Part shown: one piece after another, positions 44,583 through 53,918 of the stretch
Layout of the letters: each line of letters starts with the position of its first letter
How positions within the stretch are numbered: position 1 is the stretch's first letter
Assembly (NCBI GenBank): GCA_027490215.1
Contig: JAIXYO010000070.1
Coordinates: 81,960 to 145,959 of the forward strand
Direction of reading: 5' to 3'
Origin: Rubrivivax sp.
Lineage (GTDB): Bacteria; Pseudomonadota; Gammaproteobacteria; Burkholderiales; Burkholderiaceae_C
Length of the DNA: 64,000 nt
Position numbers and translations under genes: made by a program
The notes under the pieces: model-generated
Database searches by the model: none
The model's input: only the letters and a program-made list of their open reading frames with translations
What the model was told of the DNA's origin: nothing

Positions 44583-46043
44583 TCACTGGATCTGCGCCAG
44601 CACGAAGTGGGTCAACAAGCCCACCGGTCGCCCTGTGCTGCCCTTGGCGGCACCAGATTTCCAAGCGGTGCCCGCAATGTCGAGGTGCGCCCAGCGGTAT
44701 TGGGCGGTATAGCGCTTCAGGAACATTGCCGCAGTGATCGCACCTCCGGCTCGGCCGCCGACATTGCCCATGTCGGCGAAGTTGCTCTTCAGGCCTTCGT
44801 CGTACTCGTCGTCAAGCGGCATGCGCCAGCAAGGGTCAAGCGCCGCGTCGCCCGCGTTCAGCAACTCGGTGGCCAGCGCATCATCGGCTGTGAAGAGTCC
44901 CGAGCGGTGGTGGCCCAGCGCGATCACGCAGGCTCCGGTCAAGGTGGCGACGTCGACCACCACCGCCGGCTTGAAGCGCTCGGCATAGGTGAGCGCATCA
45001 CACAGGATCAGCCGGCCTTCGGCATCGGTGTTCAGGATTTCGATGGTCTGGCCGGACAGGCTGGTCACCACATCGCCAGGCTTGACTGCTTTGCCGCTGG
45101 GCATGTTGTCGCAACTCGGGATGATGCCAATCACATTGAGCTTGGGCTTGATCTCGGCGATCGCGCGCAAGGTGCCGAGCACACTGGCAGCGCCACCCAT
45201 GTCGTACTTCATCTCGTCCATCTCGGCCGAGGGTTTGATCGAGATGCCGCCGGTGTCGAAGGTGATGCCCTTGCCCACCAGCACCACCGGCGCCTGCGAT
45301 TTCGCGGCCCCTTCGTAGCGCGCGACGATAAAGCGCAGCGGCTCCGCCGAGCCCTGCGCCACAGCGAGGAACGCACCCATGCCGAGCTTTTCGACCGCTT
45401 TGCGGTCGAGCACCTCGACCTTCAACCCGTGCTCCTTCCCCAGGCGCTTGGCCTGCTCGCCCAGGTATGTCGGCGTGCAGTGGTTTCCCGGTCGATTGGC
45501 GCATTCGCGCGCCAAGGTGACCCCGGCGGCAATCGCCGCGCCGCGTTGGAGGCCGGCGGAGACATCGCTCGCCTGGCCCTTGCCACACGCCAGCGTGAAG
45601 CGGGACATCGCAGGCGCCTTCGCTGCGCTGGGCTTGGTGTGGCGATACAGGTAGGTCGCATCGGCAGCGGCGGTGGCAAGTGCCTCACCGTGCAACGCCG
45701 TCAGCGGATTGGCATCTGCCACGGCCACCACAATGTGCTTCGCGCCGCTGCCCTTCAAGTGGGCCAGGCCCGAAGCCACCGCGGTCTTGAAAGATTTCAC
45801 GCTCGCAGCGCCAGCACCGACCACCAGCAGCCGCGAGGCCTTCACGCCAGCCGGCCGGTGCAGATAAAGACTGCGTCCCGCCTTCAGTTGCAGGTCGCCG
45901 GCATCGACTGCCTCGCCGATCAGCGAGGAGATCGCAGGAGCCAGAGCACCATCGATGACGCTGCCATGAACCACAAGCACCAGCGCGTCGGCGTTGATTT
46001 CGGACAGGGACGCGGGGGTCGCAACAAGGTGTCTGAAGTCCAT
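44583..46043 (-). CDS. pepA: Leucyl aminopeptidase (cytosol aminopeptidase, M17)
   Basis: This two-zinc (or Mn) exopeptidase removes N-terminal Leu and other residues; in some bacteria it also acts in site-specific recombination and regulation. The 486-residue protein has the M17 signature NTDAEGRLIL, with the catalytic lysine region in VLVGKGITFDTGGISIKP and DMGGAASVLGTLRAIAE. It is divergent from lptF, with only 27 bp between starts, so the promoters overlap. Confidence 0.96.
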   Translation of the reverse strand: MDFRHLVATPASLSEINADALVLVVHGSVIDGALAPAISSLIGEAVDAGDLQLKAGRSLYLHRPAGVKASRLLVVGAGAASVKSFKTAVASGLAHLKGSGAKHIVVAVADANPLTALHGEALATAAADATYLYRHTKPSAAKAPAMSRFTLACGKGQASDVSAGLQRGAAIAAGVTLARECANRPGNHCTPTYLGEQAKRLGKEHGLKVEVLDRKAVEKLGMGAFLAVAQGSAEPLRFIVARYEGAAKSQAPVVLVGKGITFDTGGISIKPSAEMDEMKYDMGGAASVLGTLRAIAEIKPKLNVIGIIPSCDNMPSGKAVKPGDVVTSLSGQTIEILNTDAEGRLILCDALTYAERFKPAVVVDVATLTGACVIALGHHRSGLFTADDALATELLNAGDAALDPCWRMPLDDEYDEGLKSNFADMGNVGGRAGGAITAAMFLKRYTAQYRWAHLDIAGTAWKSGAAKGSTGRPVGLLTHFVLAQIQ

Positions 46044-46070
46044 AATGCCTGCTGATCAATTGGGCTACTG

Positions 46071-47162
46071 ATGTTATTCGATTCGACCTTGCGTCGTGAC
46101 CTGGCGCGCACCTTTGGCGCCACGTTGGTCGTGATTCTGACCATCGTGCTGACGATGATGCTGATACGCACCCTGGGTATGGCCGCGGGTGGCAAGGCGG
46201 CGCCGCAGGACGTGGTGCTGCTGCTCGGATATACCGCGCTGGCGCACCTGCCCACCATGCTGGCCCTGTCGATGTTCGTCGCCATCATGGGCACACTCGG
46301 GCGGATGTACCGCGACAGCGAAATGGCGATCTGGTTTGCCAGCGGCGTGAGCCTGTGGCGCTTCATCCGGCCGGTGCTGCGAACCACCTGGCCAGTGCTT
46401 CTGGTGGTGCTGCTGATGTCACTGCTCGTGTGGCCCTGGGTCAATGAACGTTCTGCCGTCCTGAAGGACCAGTTCGAGCGCCGATCCAATCTGTCGCGAG
46501 TCACTCCTGGTCAGTTCGAGGCATCCGCCGACGGCAGCCGGGTCTTCTTCATCGAGCGCAACTCGCCGGACGGCACCGACGGGCGCAATGTGTTTATCTA
46601 TGGCCGATTGAAGGACAGCGAATCGGTCACCACGTCGCGGACGGGCCGTGTCGACGTGGAGAATGACAATCGCTATCTGCGCCTCGGCGATGGCCAGCGC
46701 AATGAGGTCGATCGCAAGTCTGCGGAGAGGACGCTGTCGCGCTTCGATCGCTACGACGTGATCGTCGGCGACAGGCTCGCATCGCCCACAGACAAGCTAC
46801 CACCGAAGGCTCGCTCCACGGTGGCGCTGGTGAGCACGCCAACACCCGAACATTTGGGCGAGTTGACCTGGCGACTGGGACTGATCCTGGCGGCAACCAA
46901 CATGGTTCTGCTGGCGATCGGACTGGCAGCGATCAATCCTCGTCGGGCCAACAACTGGAACCTCATGTTTGCGCTGCTGACATTCATCGTCTACTACAAC
47001 CTGATCAACCTGTCGCGCGCCTGGGTGTCGAATGGCAAGATGGGAATGGGCTCTGCCTTGCTGCTGACGCACGGTGCCGCGCTGTTGCTCGCGATCTACC
47101 TGATGTGGCGACAGGAATCGGCAAAACGCATGCCGCGCCGCGCTGCAGCCGCTGGCGCCTGA
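46071..47162 (+). CDS. lptF: LPS export ABC transporter permease LptF
   Basis: LptF is one of the two membrane subunits of the LptB2FG exporter that extracts LPS from the inner membrane. The 363-residue protein begins LFDSTLRRDLARTFGATLVVIL, with six transmembrane segments around a periplasmic beta-jellyroll domain (residues about 140-270). The conserved EMAIWFASGVSL coupling-helix region is present. lptG follows after 5 bp. Confidence 0.95.
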   Translation: MLFDSTLRRDLARTFGATLVVILTIVLTMMLIRTLGMAAGGKAAPQDVVLLLGYTALAHLPTMLALSMFVAIMGTLGRMYRDSEMAIWFASGVSLWRFIRPVLRTTWPVLLVVLLMSLLVWPWVNERSAVLKDQFERRSNLSRVTPGQFEASADGSRVFFIERNSPDGTDGRNVFIYGRLKDSESVTTSRTGRVDVENDNRYLRLGDGQRNEVDRKSAERTLSRFDRYDVIVGDRLASPTDKLPPKARSTVALVSTPTPEHLGELTWRLGLILAATNMVLLAIGLAAINPRRANNWNLMFALLTFIVYYNLINLSRAWVSNGKMGMGSALLLTHGAALLLAIYLMWRQESAKRMPRRAAAAGA

Positions 47163-47167
47163 CTCCG

Positions 47168-48280
47168 ATGAAAACGGTACGCCGCCTGTTCTATGTCGAC
47201 ATCACCGTGTCGGTGGTGTTCGTGTCGTTGGCCTTCCTGTCCTTGTTCCTGTTCATCGATCTCGTCGATGCGTTGTCGGATATGGCGAAGGCGGGCGGGT
47301 CGATCGGCCTGGCTGCACTGGCCAGCCTTCTGGACGTCCCTGGTCACTTTTATGAGTTGGCGCCGATCACAGTGCTGATCGGCACGATCTACACGCTCTC
47401 GAGGATGTCGCAATCGTCGGAGTTCACCATCCTGCGCACCAGTGGTCTCGGCCCCTGGCGCGCGCTGCGCCTGCTGGCGACTCTGGGCCTGGCGTTCGCC
47501 GCGCTGACTTTCCTGGTCGGTGACTATCTGGCGCCCTATTCGGAAAACAAGGGCGTTGATGTGCGGGCCGCGATGCGCGGCAGTCTCAGCCATGGACGCT
47601 CCGGCGTGTGGATCAAGGATCGCCAGAGCACGCCTGATGGTGATCGCTCCTACTCCATCAAGATCGGGCGCTCCGGGCCGCAAGGCGGCATGCTCGAAGT
47701 GAACATCTTCGAGTTTGATGACGACGGCAGGCTGGTGCGACAGATCACCGCCGCGTCTGGACGCATCGACAATCAGGGCCATTGGGCTTTGTCCGAGGTC
47801 AACATGACGCGCTGGATCACCAGCGATGCCAGCCAGACTCCCCGCGTGAGCAGTGAATCGATGGAGTCCTGGCAATGGACAAGCGGACCCTCCGCCGAGG
47901 TGGTCGCGTCAGCGCTGCTGCCGGTCTCCACCATGTCGACGGTGGAACTGTGGCGTTACATCGGCCACCTGGATGCCAACGAACAGGCGATTCAAGCCTA
48001 TGAAATCCAGTTCTGGAAGCGCGCCCTGTACCCGTTCGCCTGCCTGGTGATGGTGTGCCTGGCATTGCCGTTCGCCTACCTCCACGCACGCGCGGGCGGC
48101 ATCAGCCTGAAGGTGTTCGGCGGCATCATGCTGGGCATTGCCTTCGTGTTGCTCAACAGCCTCGCCGGGCATCTGGGCCTGCTGCGCAACTGGACGCCTT
48201 GGATCGCTGCCGCAGCGCCGAGTGTGCTGTTCCTGCTGATGTCGATGGGTGCTTTCGCCTGGCTGGTGCGTTACCGATGA
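47168..48280 (+). CDS. lptG: LPS export ABC transporter permease LptG
   Basis: LptG is the partner of LptF. The 370-residue protein begins MKTVRRLFYVDITVSVVFVSL with the usual six-segment plus periplasmic-domain layout, and SQSSEFTILRTSGL is the coupling helix for LptB. The ATG at 47168 gives a normal N-terminus. Its stop overlaps the start of the next gene (ATGA), which joins an essential LPS-export pair to sulfur genes. Confidence 0.95.
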   Translation: MKTVRRLFYVDITVSVVFVSLAFLSLFLFIDLVDALSDMAKAGGSIGLAALASLLDVPGHFYELAPITVLIGTIYTLSRMSQSSEFTILRTSGLGPWRALRLLATLGLAFAALTFLVGDYLAPYSENKGVDVRAAMRGSLSHGRSGVWIKDRQSTPDGDRSYSIKIGRSGPQGGMLEVNIFEFDDDGRLVRQITAASGRIDNQGHWALSEVNMTRWITSDASQTPRVSSESMESWQWTSGPSAEVVASALLPVSTMSTVELWRYIGHLDANEQAIQAYEIQFWKRALYPFACLVMVCLALPFAYLHARAGGISLKVFGGIMLGIAFVLLNSLAGHLGLLRNWTPWIAAAAPSVLFLLMSMGAFAWLVRYR

Positions 48281-48669
48281 GCACAGCGAACGACGGCCTG
48301 CTGCTGTTCGCCCACGGCGCACGCGATCCGAACTGGGCGCTGCCCTTCGAAGCGGTACTGCGCCGCGTGCGCGAGCAGGCGCCAGGCATCACAGTGACCT
48401 TGAGCTTCCTCGAATTCATGGCGCCGACCTTGGTCGATGCGGGGGCAACGCTGGCGGATGCCGGCTGCAGACGCGTCGACATCGTGCCGTTGTTCCTTGG
48501 TACCGGAGGTCACGTACGCAAGGATCTGCCGCTGTTGATCGACACACTGCGTCAAACGCATCCCCAGGTGACCTGGACCCTTCAGCCGTCGATCGGAGAG
48601 GCGCCTGGTGTCATCGAAGCGATGGCGACCGCCGCCCTGCGGCTCCCAGAATCTGCACCCACGCCATGA
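48277..48669 (+). CDS. cbiX: Sirohydrochlorin chelatase-like protein, short CbiX type
   Basis: This 130-residue single-domain chelatase belongs to the CbiX family that inserts Co2+ or Fe2+ into sirohydrochlorin. The active-site region LLLFAHGARDPNW holds the first histidine, and LFLGTGGHVRKDLP holds the second. Siroheme is the cofactor of sulfite reductase, so location directly before cysB fits iron insertion, as with SirB. It overlaps lptG and cysB by ATGA at each end. Confidence 0.88.
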   Translation: MSTANDGLLLFAHGARDPNWALPFEAVLRRVREQAPGITVTLSFLEFMAPTLVDAGATLADAGCRRVDIVPLFLGTGGHVRKDLPLLIDTLRQTHPQVTWTLQPSIGEAPGVIEAMATAALRLPESAPTP

Positions 48670-49607
48670 ACTTGCATCAGTTCCGATTCGTCCAGGAAGC
48701 GGTCCGCCAGAACCTGAATCTGACGGAAACCGCCAAGGCGCTGTTTACCTCCCAGCCGGGCGTGTCAAAGGCAATCCTCGAACTGGAAGGCGAACTGGGA
48801 GTGGACATCTTCGCTCGCCACGGCAAGCGGCTGCGCCGTGTGACCGAGCCGGGCGCAGAAGTGCTCAAGGCGATCGAGATCATCATGCGAGAGGTCAACA
48901 ACCTCAAGCGTATCGGCGACGAGTTTTCCAACCAGGATGCGGGCACGCTGTCGATTGCGACCACGCACACGCAGGCTCGCTATGTGCTGCCCGAACCGGT
49001 GGCAAGGCTTCGCAAGCGCTTCCCGAAGGTGAACGTCAGCCTGCACCAGGGCAATCCACAACAAGTCGCACGCATGGTCATCGAGGAAGTGGCCGAGGTC
49101 GGGTTGGCCACCGAATCGCTGGACCGTTACGACGAACTGGTCACCCTGCCCTGCTACGAGTGGCAGCACGTCATCGTGATGCCGGCCGGCCACCCACTGG
49201 CCCAGGCGGAGCGGCTCACCATTGAGCAACTCGCCGCCGAGCCGTTGATCTCGTACCACCCCACCTTCACCGGCCGCACCCGCATCGACCAGGCTTTCGA
49301 GTCGCGGCGGCTGAAGCCGAACGTGGTGCTCGAAGCGATCGACTCCGACGTCATCAAGACCTATGTGCGGCTGGGTCTGGGCATCGGCATCGTGGCCGAG
49401 ATGGCGGTGCGTGACGACCCGCCGAGCGGCGACCTGGTGTGGCGGCCGGCCGGCCAGCTGTTCGGCCAGAACGTCGCACGCATCGCCTTCAAGCGTGGGG
49501 CCTATCTGCGTAACTTCGTCTATGTGTTCGCCGAGATGATTTCCGAACGGCTGAGCCGCGCGCTGATCACACGAAGCCTCGGCGGATCGGCGGCGTCTGG
49601 CGAATGA
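48666..49607 (+). CDS. cysB: LysR-family regulator CysB
   Basis: CysB activates genes for sulfate uptake and cysteine synthesis. The 313-residue protein has an N-terminal helix-turn-helix (NLNLTETAKALFTSQPGVSKAILELEGELG) and an effector domain with TTHTQARYVLPEPVARLRKRFP, SLHQGNPQQVA and DSDVIKTYVRLGLGIGIVAEMA. All match CysB closely. The start overlaps the chelatase stop and the stop overlaps the aminotransferase start. Confidence 0.94.
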   Translation: MNLHQFRFVQEAVRQNLNLTETAKALFTSQPGVSKAILELEGELGVDIFARHGKRLRRVTEPGAEVLKAIEIIMREVNNLKRIGDEFSNQDAGTLSIATTHTQARYVLPEPVARLRKRFPKVNVSLHQGNPQQVARMVIEEVAEVGLATESLDRYDELVTLPCYEWQHVIVMPAGHPLAQAERLTIEQLAAEPLISYHPTFTGRTRIDQAFESRRLKPNVVLEAIDSDVIKTYVRLGLGIGIVAEMAVRDDPPSGDLVWRPAGQLFGQNVARIAFKRGAYLRNFVYVFAEMISERLSRALITRSLGGSAASGE

Positions 49608-50767
49608 ACCCGGCGGGCCACACCCCGGCGCTGACCAGCCGCTTGCCGGCGGTCGGCACGACGATCTTCAGCGTGATGTCAGCGCTGGCCCAGCAGCACG
49701 GCGCCGTGAACCTCGGTCAAGGCTTTCCGGATTTCGGCTGCGATGCGCGGCTGCTCGATGCCGTGAATCAGGCCATGCGCAGCGGCCACAACCAGTACGC
49801 GCCGATGGCCGGCGTGCTGGCCTTGCGAGAAGGCATTTCCGAGAAGATCGCGACGCTGTACGGTCGGCACTATCACCCGGACCGCGAGATCACGATCACC
49901 GCCGGCGCCACGCAGGCGATCCTGACGGCGGTGATGGCGGTCGTTCGCCCAGGCGACGAAGTGATCCTGCTCGACCCCTGTTTCGACAGCTATGCGCCCA
50001 ATGTCGCACTGGCCGGTGGCATCGCAGTGCACGTTCCGCTCGCGCCCGACACCTTCGCGCCCGACTTCGACCGCATCGCGCAGGCGCTGTCGCCGCGCAC
50101 GCGGCTGATCATCGTCAACACGCCGCACAACCCCAGCGGCACCGTGTGGAGCGGTGCCGACATGCAGCGACTGACCGATCTGCTGCGGCCCACCGACGTG
50201 CTGGTGATCGGCGATGAGGTCTATGAGCACATGGTCTACGACAGCGTGCCGCATCAGAGCATCGCGCGATGGCCGGAACTGGCTGCACGCAGCTTTGTGG
50301 TGTCGAGCTTCGGCAAGACCTACCACGTGACCGGGTGGAAGGTCGGTTACGTCGCCGCGCCGGCAGCGATGACCGCTGAGTTCCGTAAGGTGCACCAGTT
50401 CAACGTGTTCGCGGTCAACACACCAATGCAGCACGGCTTGGCCGACTACTTGCGCGGCCCGCAACACCACCTGGCGCTGGCCGCGTTCTACCAGCGCAAG
50501 CGCGACCGGTTCGCTCAGGGCTTGCAAGGCACGCGGCTGCGGCCACTGCCTTGTGCCGGGACCTATTTTCAGTGCGTCGATTACTCCGGGGTCAGCCGCG
50601 AAGACGACAACACATTCTGCGAAAGACTGACGCGGGAGATTGGCGTCGCAGCGATCCCGATGTCGGCGTTCTACGCGCAGCCCATCCAGCAGGGGCTGAT
50701 CCGTTTCTGCTTTGCGAAGGAAGACGCGACGCTGACGCTGGCGCTTGAAAGGCTGTGCCTACTTTGA
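49604..50767 (+). CDS. PLP-dependent class-I aminotransferase, methionine-type (YbdL-like)
   Basis: This 387-residue fold-type-I aminotransferase has the PLP lysine in SSFGKTYHVTGWKVGYV, the NPHNPSG-type motif as NTPHNPSGTVW, and the N-terminal NLGQGFPDF. It resembles YbdL, which acts on methionine and aromatic amino acids. A role in methionine salvage or transamination fits its coupling to cysB. Its 3' end overlaps the convergent fimV-like gene by 9 bp. Confidence 0.87.
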   Translation: MNPAGHTPALTSRLPAVGTTIFSVMSALAQQHGAVNLGQGFPDFGCDARLLDAVNQAMRSGHNQYAPMAGVLALREGISEKIATLYGRHYHPDREITITAGATQAILTAVMAVVRPGDEVILLDPCFDSYAPNVALAGGIAVHVPLAPDTFAPDFDRIAQALSPRTRLIIVNTPHNPSGTVWSGADMQRLTDLLRPTDVLVIGDEVYEHMVYDSVPHQSIARWPELAARSFVVSSFGKTYHVTGWKVGYVAAPAAMTAEFRKVHQFNVFAVNTPMQHGLADYLRGPQHHLALAAFYQRKRDRFAQGLQGTRLRPLPCAGTYFQCVDYSGVSREDDNTFCERLTREIGVAAIPMSAFYAQPIQQGLIRFCFAKEDATLTLALERLCLL

Positions 50768-52684
50768 CTGTGACGGAGACTCGGACACCAGGAAGTCCAG
50801 CTCCAGATCGACAGCCGTACCGACCGGGTTCGCCGTGGTCAGTGGCGACAAAGGCAGCAGCAAATCGACCGGCTCGGCAGGCGGTGGCGCGATCTCGCTG
50901 TGATCGCGGGCCAGCAGGTAAAGGAACTGCAACTCGCCCAGGCAGTGCAGGTCAAAGGCCTCGGCCGGCGTACCACCATGGACCAGCAGGGACTCGACCA
51001 ACCGCATCGCCGCGGGTGGATCGCCCCAAACCGACTCGATACGCCGCATCTCGTCCGCGTGGTCGGCAATCGACGTGGCCACGGCCGGTTGACCATCCCA
51101 CGCAGGCGACGAACGGTTAAAGCGCTTTTCGTAGCGCTCGCGAACCGCGACGTGGGCATCACGATCACCGCGGCGGCGATGAATCGCGAGCAACATCAGG
51201 TAGGGCATCGGACAGGCACCGCCCGCACCTCGTGAAAAACCATCGAGCAAGTCGACCGCAGTGTCCTCCTGGCCCAACGCGACAAAGAATTCGGCCTGCT
51301 GTTCCAGGTCAATCAGCGCATCGGCGGTGACCGGCAAGGCCGACCGCACCGGCTCCGCCCGCGTGCGGGTGCCGGACACGACCGAAGTGTCGACAAAGGG
51401 GGATTCGGCGACCGACGACAGAGAGGGCACGCTGGCACGGACCGCAACCGTTGGTGTCGAATTGCGACTGACCGGCAAGGGGCCGGTGCTTGCCAATGCC
51501 TCTCGCGGATCGTCATCCACCAGCTGCGCCGTTGCGCGCGCTGACCCCATCGTGGTGGAGGGCACAGGCTCCAACGTGCTGGGCGCAGACCGCGCCTGCG
51601 CCCGCTCGGCGCTCCAGGAGGGTCGACGAGGCCGCAGCGCCAAGCGGCGCCGGTCCAACAGCACACCGATGCCGAACAGCAGCACCGCCACCGCCACGGT
51701 CAGCGCCACCAGCCAAGGCAAGGAATACCGCGAGGCTTCGGCGGCCTGCAATCTGGCCTGCAGCTTCGCTGCCGCCGCATTGGACACCTGGGTGTCCAGC
51801 TTTGACTGCACCAGCTGCCGTTGCAGTTCGGCAATCTGCTGGCGCTGAGACTCGCTGGCACGCTCGGCTTCGGACACCGCCGAGGCGGCGGCGGCGACGA
51901 TCGCCGCAGCAGAAGCAGCGACATCGGCGGCCGTGGGTGGCGACGCGATCGCAGCCATGGCCGGGGCGGCGGCCTGGGTCGTACCCCGCTCGAGTTGGAG
52001 GCGAGACGCTGGAGCGCGCGCGCGGGCGGTCGCCGAAGCGACCGTTCGGGATTTGCGTGCGAGTGCGCGTGCCTCACGTGTCTCGGTCGCGGCGCGACCT
52101 GCTCCAGGCTGGCGCGCCTCTCGGCGTTGTTGGCGCGATGCCGCTGGTTGGGGCGGCGCCGTCGATCCATCGGCTCGTGTCGAACCTTCGCTGGCGGCGG
52201 CCGCCGATAAAGCCTCGGCGCCGCCAGGGCCGACCTTCAGGGCTGTCGCAGAGGCGGCTGCATCGGCCGGCTCGATCGCCGTGGGCACGCTGGCTTCATA
52301 CGCGGAGAGCGGCGGATCGACAAACACCACGAACTGGCGGCTGACGCGCGAAGCACATCCGGCAGACACCGTGACATTGAGAACAGGCTCGGCAATGCGC
52401 ACGCTGCTCTGAATGCGCAGCCATTGCACAGCACTGTCGGAAGATGGGTCGAGCCGCAAGTGAACCACCGGCGGCGGCAGCACACTGTCGCCGACGATCA
52501 CCTCGGCCGAGACACATTCAGCGGTGATCTGCTCGTTTGGATCAGCGTTGACCGGCACCGTGATGTCCAGCGGCTGTCCCAGCGTGGTGGCATTGACCAC
52601 CCGGCCGAACCCTACGGCCATCGACGGCTGCGCGGCAAATGCAAGCAGAGCAATGGCGGCGAACGCCGGGAAAATGATGCGCAT
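50759..52684 (-). CDS. FimV-like protein
   Basis: This 641-residue protein has a signal peptide (MRIIFPAFAAIALLAFAAQP) and an N-terminal domain typical of FimV (VGFGRVVNATTLGQPLDITVPVNADPNEQITAECV). An Ala/Arg-rich coiled-coil region and a transmembrane segment (YSLPWLVALTVAVAVLLFGIGVLL, about residue 330) follow. The cytoplasmic tail is acidic with TPR-like helices. FimV supports type IV pilus assembly and polar localisation. No LysM is obvious here, and no pilus genes are adjacent. Confidence 0.78.
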   Translation of the reverse strand: MRIIFPAFAAIALLAFAAQPSMAVGFGRVVNATTLGQPLDITVPVNADPNEQITAECVSAEVIVGDSVLPPPVVHLRLDPSSDSAVQWLRIQSSVRIAEPVLNVTVSAGCASRVSRQFVVFVDPPLSAYEASVPTAIEPADAAASATALKVGPGGAEALSAAAASEGSTRADGSTAPPQPAASRQQRREARQPGAGRAATETREARALARKSRTVASATARARAPASRLQLERGTTQAAAPAMAAIASPPTAADVAASAAAIVAAAASAVSEAERASESQRQQIAELQRQLVQSKLDTQVSNAAAAKLQARLQAAEASRYSLPWLVALTVAVAVLLFGIGVLLDRRRLALRPRRPSWSAERAQARSAPSTLEPVPSTTMGSARATAQLVDDDPREALASTGPLPVSRNSTPTVAVRASVPSLSSVAESPFVDTSVVSGTRTRAEPVRSALPVTADALIDLEQQAEFFVALGQEDTAVDLLDGFSRGAGGACPMPYLMLLAIHRRRGDRDAHVAVRERYEKRFNRSSPAWDGQPAVATSIADHADEMRRIESVWGDPPAAMRLVESLLVHGGTPAEAFDLHCLGELQFLYLLARDHSEIAPPPAEPVDLLLPLSPLTTANPVGTAVDLELDFLVSESPSQSK

Positions 52685-52779
52685 GCTCAGGGACTCAGGT
52701 CCATAAAACGTAACAAAAAGTCACTCTAGCATGCGACCCCACGGCGGATCGCCCAATCAAGGGCCTGAAAGGCGGGGGT

Positions 52780-53532
52780 CTAGCGACGACCAAGCGAAGG
52801 GTCATCGAGCGCGCTGGGTGTAAGCCAGGAACTGCTGGCCGTGGATGCCCATTCGCCACCGCCAGGTGGCATCTGCCCGGTCAATTGCAGCGCAGACTGC
52901 ACCGCAGCATCGAACACCGCGAGACAGTGCGACAGCGACTCCGGTCCGGGCTGAGCCAGTTGCAGCCGCAGGTACATCTTGCCGCGCATGGCCATCAACA
53001 GGAAAGGATCTTGGTTGGCCAACAGGTTCTGTGTGGACTTGGCGAGTTGTTCGCCCAACGGCCCATTGATCCATGCCATTCCCAGAACCGTGTTCACGCC
53101 GAGCACGCCGTAGCGAGCTTGGAGCATCTTGTCGAACGACAGATCGATTTTCGGGAACATCGCCAGCCAGCGCATCTCTTCGGGGTGCGACATGTCGATG
53201 ATGGTTTGCGCCTCCTGCGTGTAGCGCTCAAAGGTTTCCTGTTCCAGGCGCTCCATGAGAGGGCGGGTCATCGCGAGCAGTTGCAACGCGCCGGGCAGGT
53301 TCAGATCGACGCGGATGCGCAATTCGTCGCCAGCGATGTAACTGCGCTGCGATGGGCCCCATTCCATGCGCAGCGTCTGACCGGCACACGGTGCTTCGAT
53401 GACGAAACGCAGCCCGCCCTCGTCAGCGCGGTAGCGCAGACCTGACCGAGCGGCCCAGGCCTCGATCGCATCGAGGCCGCCACCGGCGCGGCCCCTGCTG
53501 CGAGCCCACCAACGTTTCAGGAGCGACAGCAT
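52780..53532 (-). CDS. Conserved hypothetical protein
   Basis: I cannot name a family for this 250-residue protein. It has no signal peptide or clear transmembrane segment, an Arg-rich N-terminus and mixed alpha/beta character. Features include RYRADEGGLRFVIEAPCAGQ, RIRVDLNLPGALQLL and LANQDPFLLMAMRGKMYLRLQLAQPGP. The coding pattern and length argue for a real gene. It lies between the fimV-like gene and tRNA-Arg. Confidence 0.7.
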   Translation of the reverse strand: MLSLLKRWWARSRGRAGGGLDAIEAWAARSGLRYRADEGGLRFVIEAPCAGQTLRMEWGPSQRSYIAGDELRIRVDLNLPGALQLLAMTRPLMERLEQETFERYTQEAQTIIDMSHPEEMRWLAMFPKIDLSFDKMLQARYGVLGVNTVLGMAWINGPLGEQLAKSTQNLLANQDPFLLMAMRGKMYLRLQLAQPGPESLSHCLAVFDAAVQSALQLTGQMPPGGGEWASTASSSWLTPSALDDPSLGRR

Positions 53533-53621
53533 GCAATCGCTGCGTACGCGGCTCGCGTGGGGAGGGTAAAGAGTATCGACACGGATGCGGCGAACATGGC
53601 TCAGCCAGTGTATTCGTGGGG

Positions 53622-53695
53622 CGCGGCGGACAGGAATCGAACCTGTAACCCCCAGCTTAGAAGGCTGGTGCTCTATCCGGTTGAGCTACCGCCAC
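53622..53695 (-). tRNA. tRNA-Arg (anticodon TCT)
   Basis: The acceptor GTGGCGG pairs with CCGCCGC (one G-U pair) and the discriminator is G. The anticodon arm CCAGC-CTTCTAA-GCTGG gives TCT. The T arm contains GGTTCGATTCC. The CCA end is not encoded. It reads AGA codons. Confidence 0.95.
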
Positions 53696-53797
53696 CGTTG
53701 ACCGTGACCGCCGCATCGAATCCGATGGAGCCGAATTCGCCGAAGCGGGAATGCGTCGCCAGAGAGGGCCCAATGCGCGGCACTGAGCGAGGGAATT

Positions 53798-53874
53798 TGG
53801 TCGGGGCGGTGGGATTCGAACTCACGACCACCTGGTCCCAAACCAGGTGCGCTACCAGGCTGCGCTACGCCCCG
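53798..53874 (-). tRNA. tRNA-Pro (anticodon TGG)
   Basis: The acceptor CGGGGCG pairs with CGCCCCG, with discriminator A and an encoded CCA. The anticodon loop is TTTGGGA, flanked by ACCTGG and CCAGGT, giving TGG. The T arm carries GTTCGAATC. It is 103 bp from tRNA-Arg on the same strand and just downstream of hrpA. Confidence 0.96.
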
Positions 53875-53918
53875 AAGCTCTCCATTGTATGTCGAACAAT
53901 GGAGCTTGCGAACATGAA

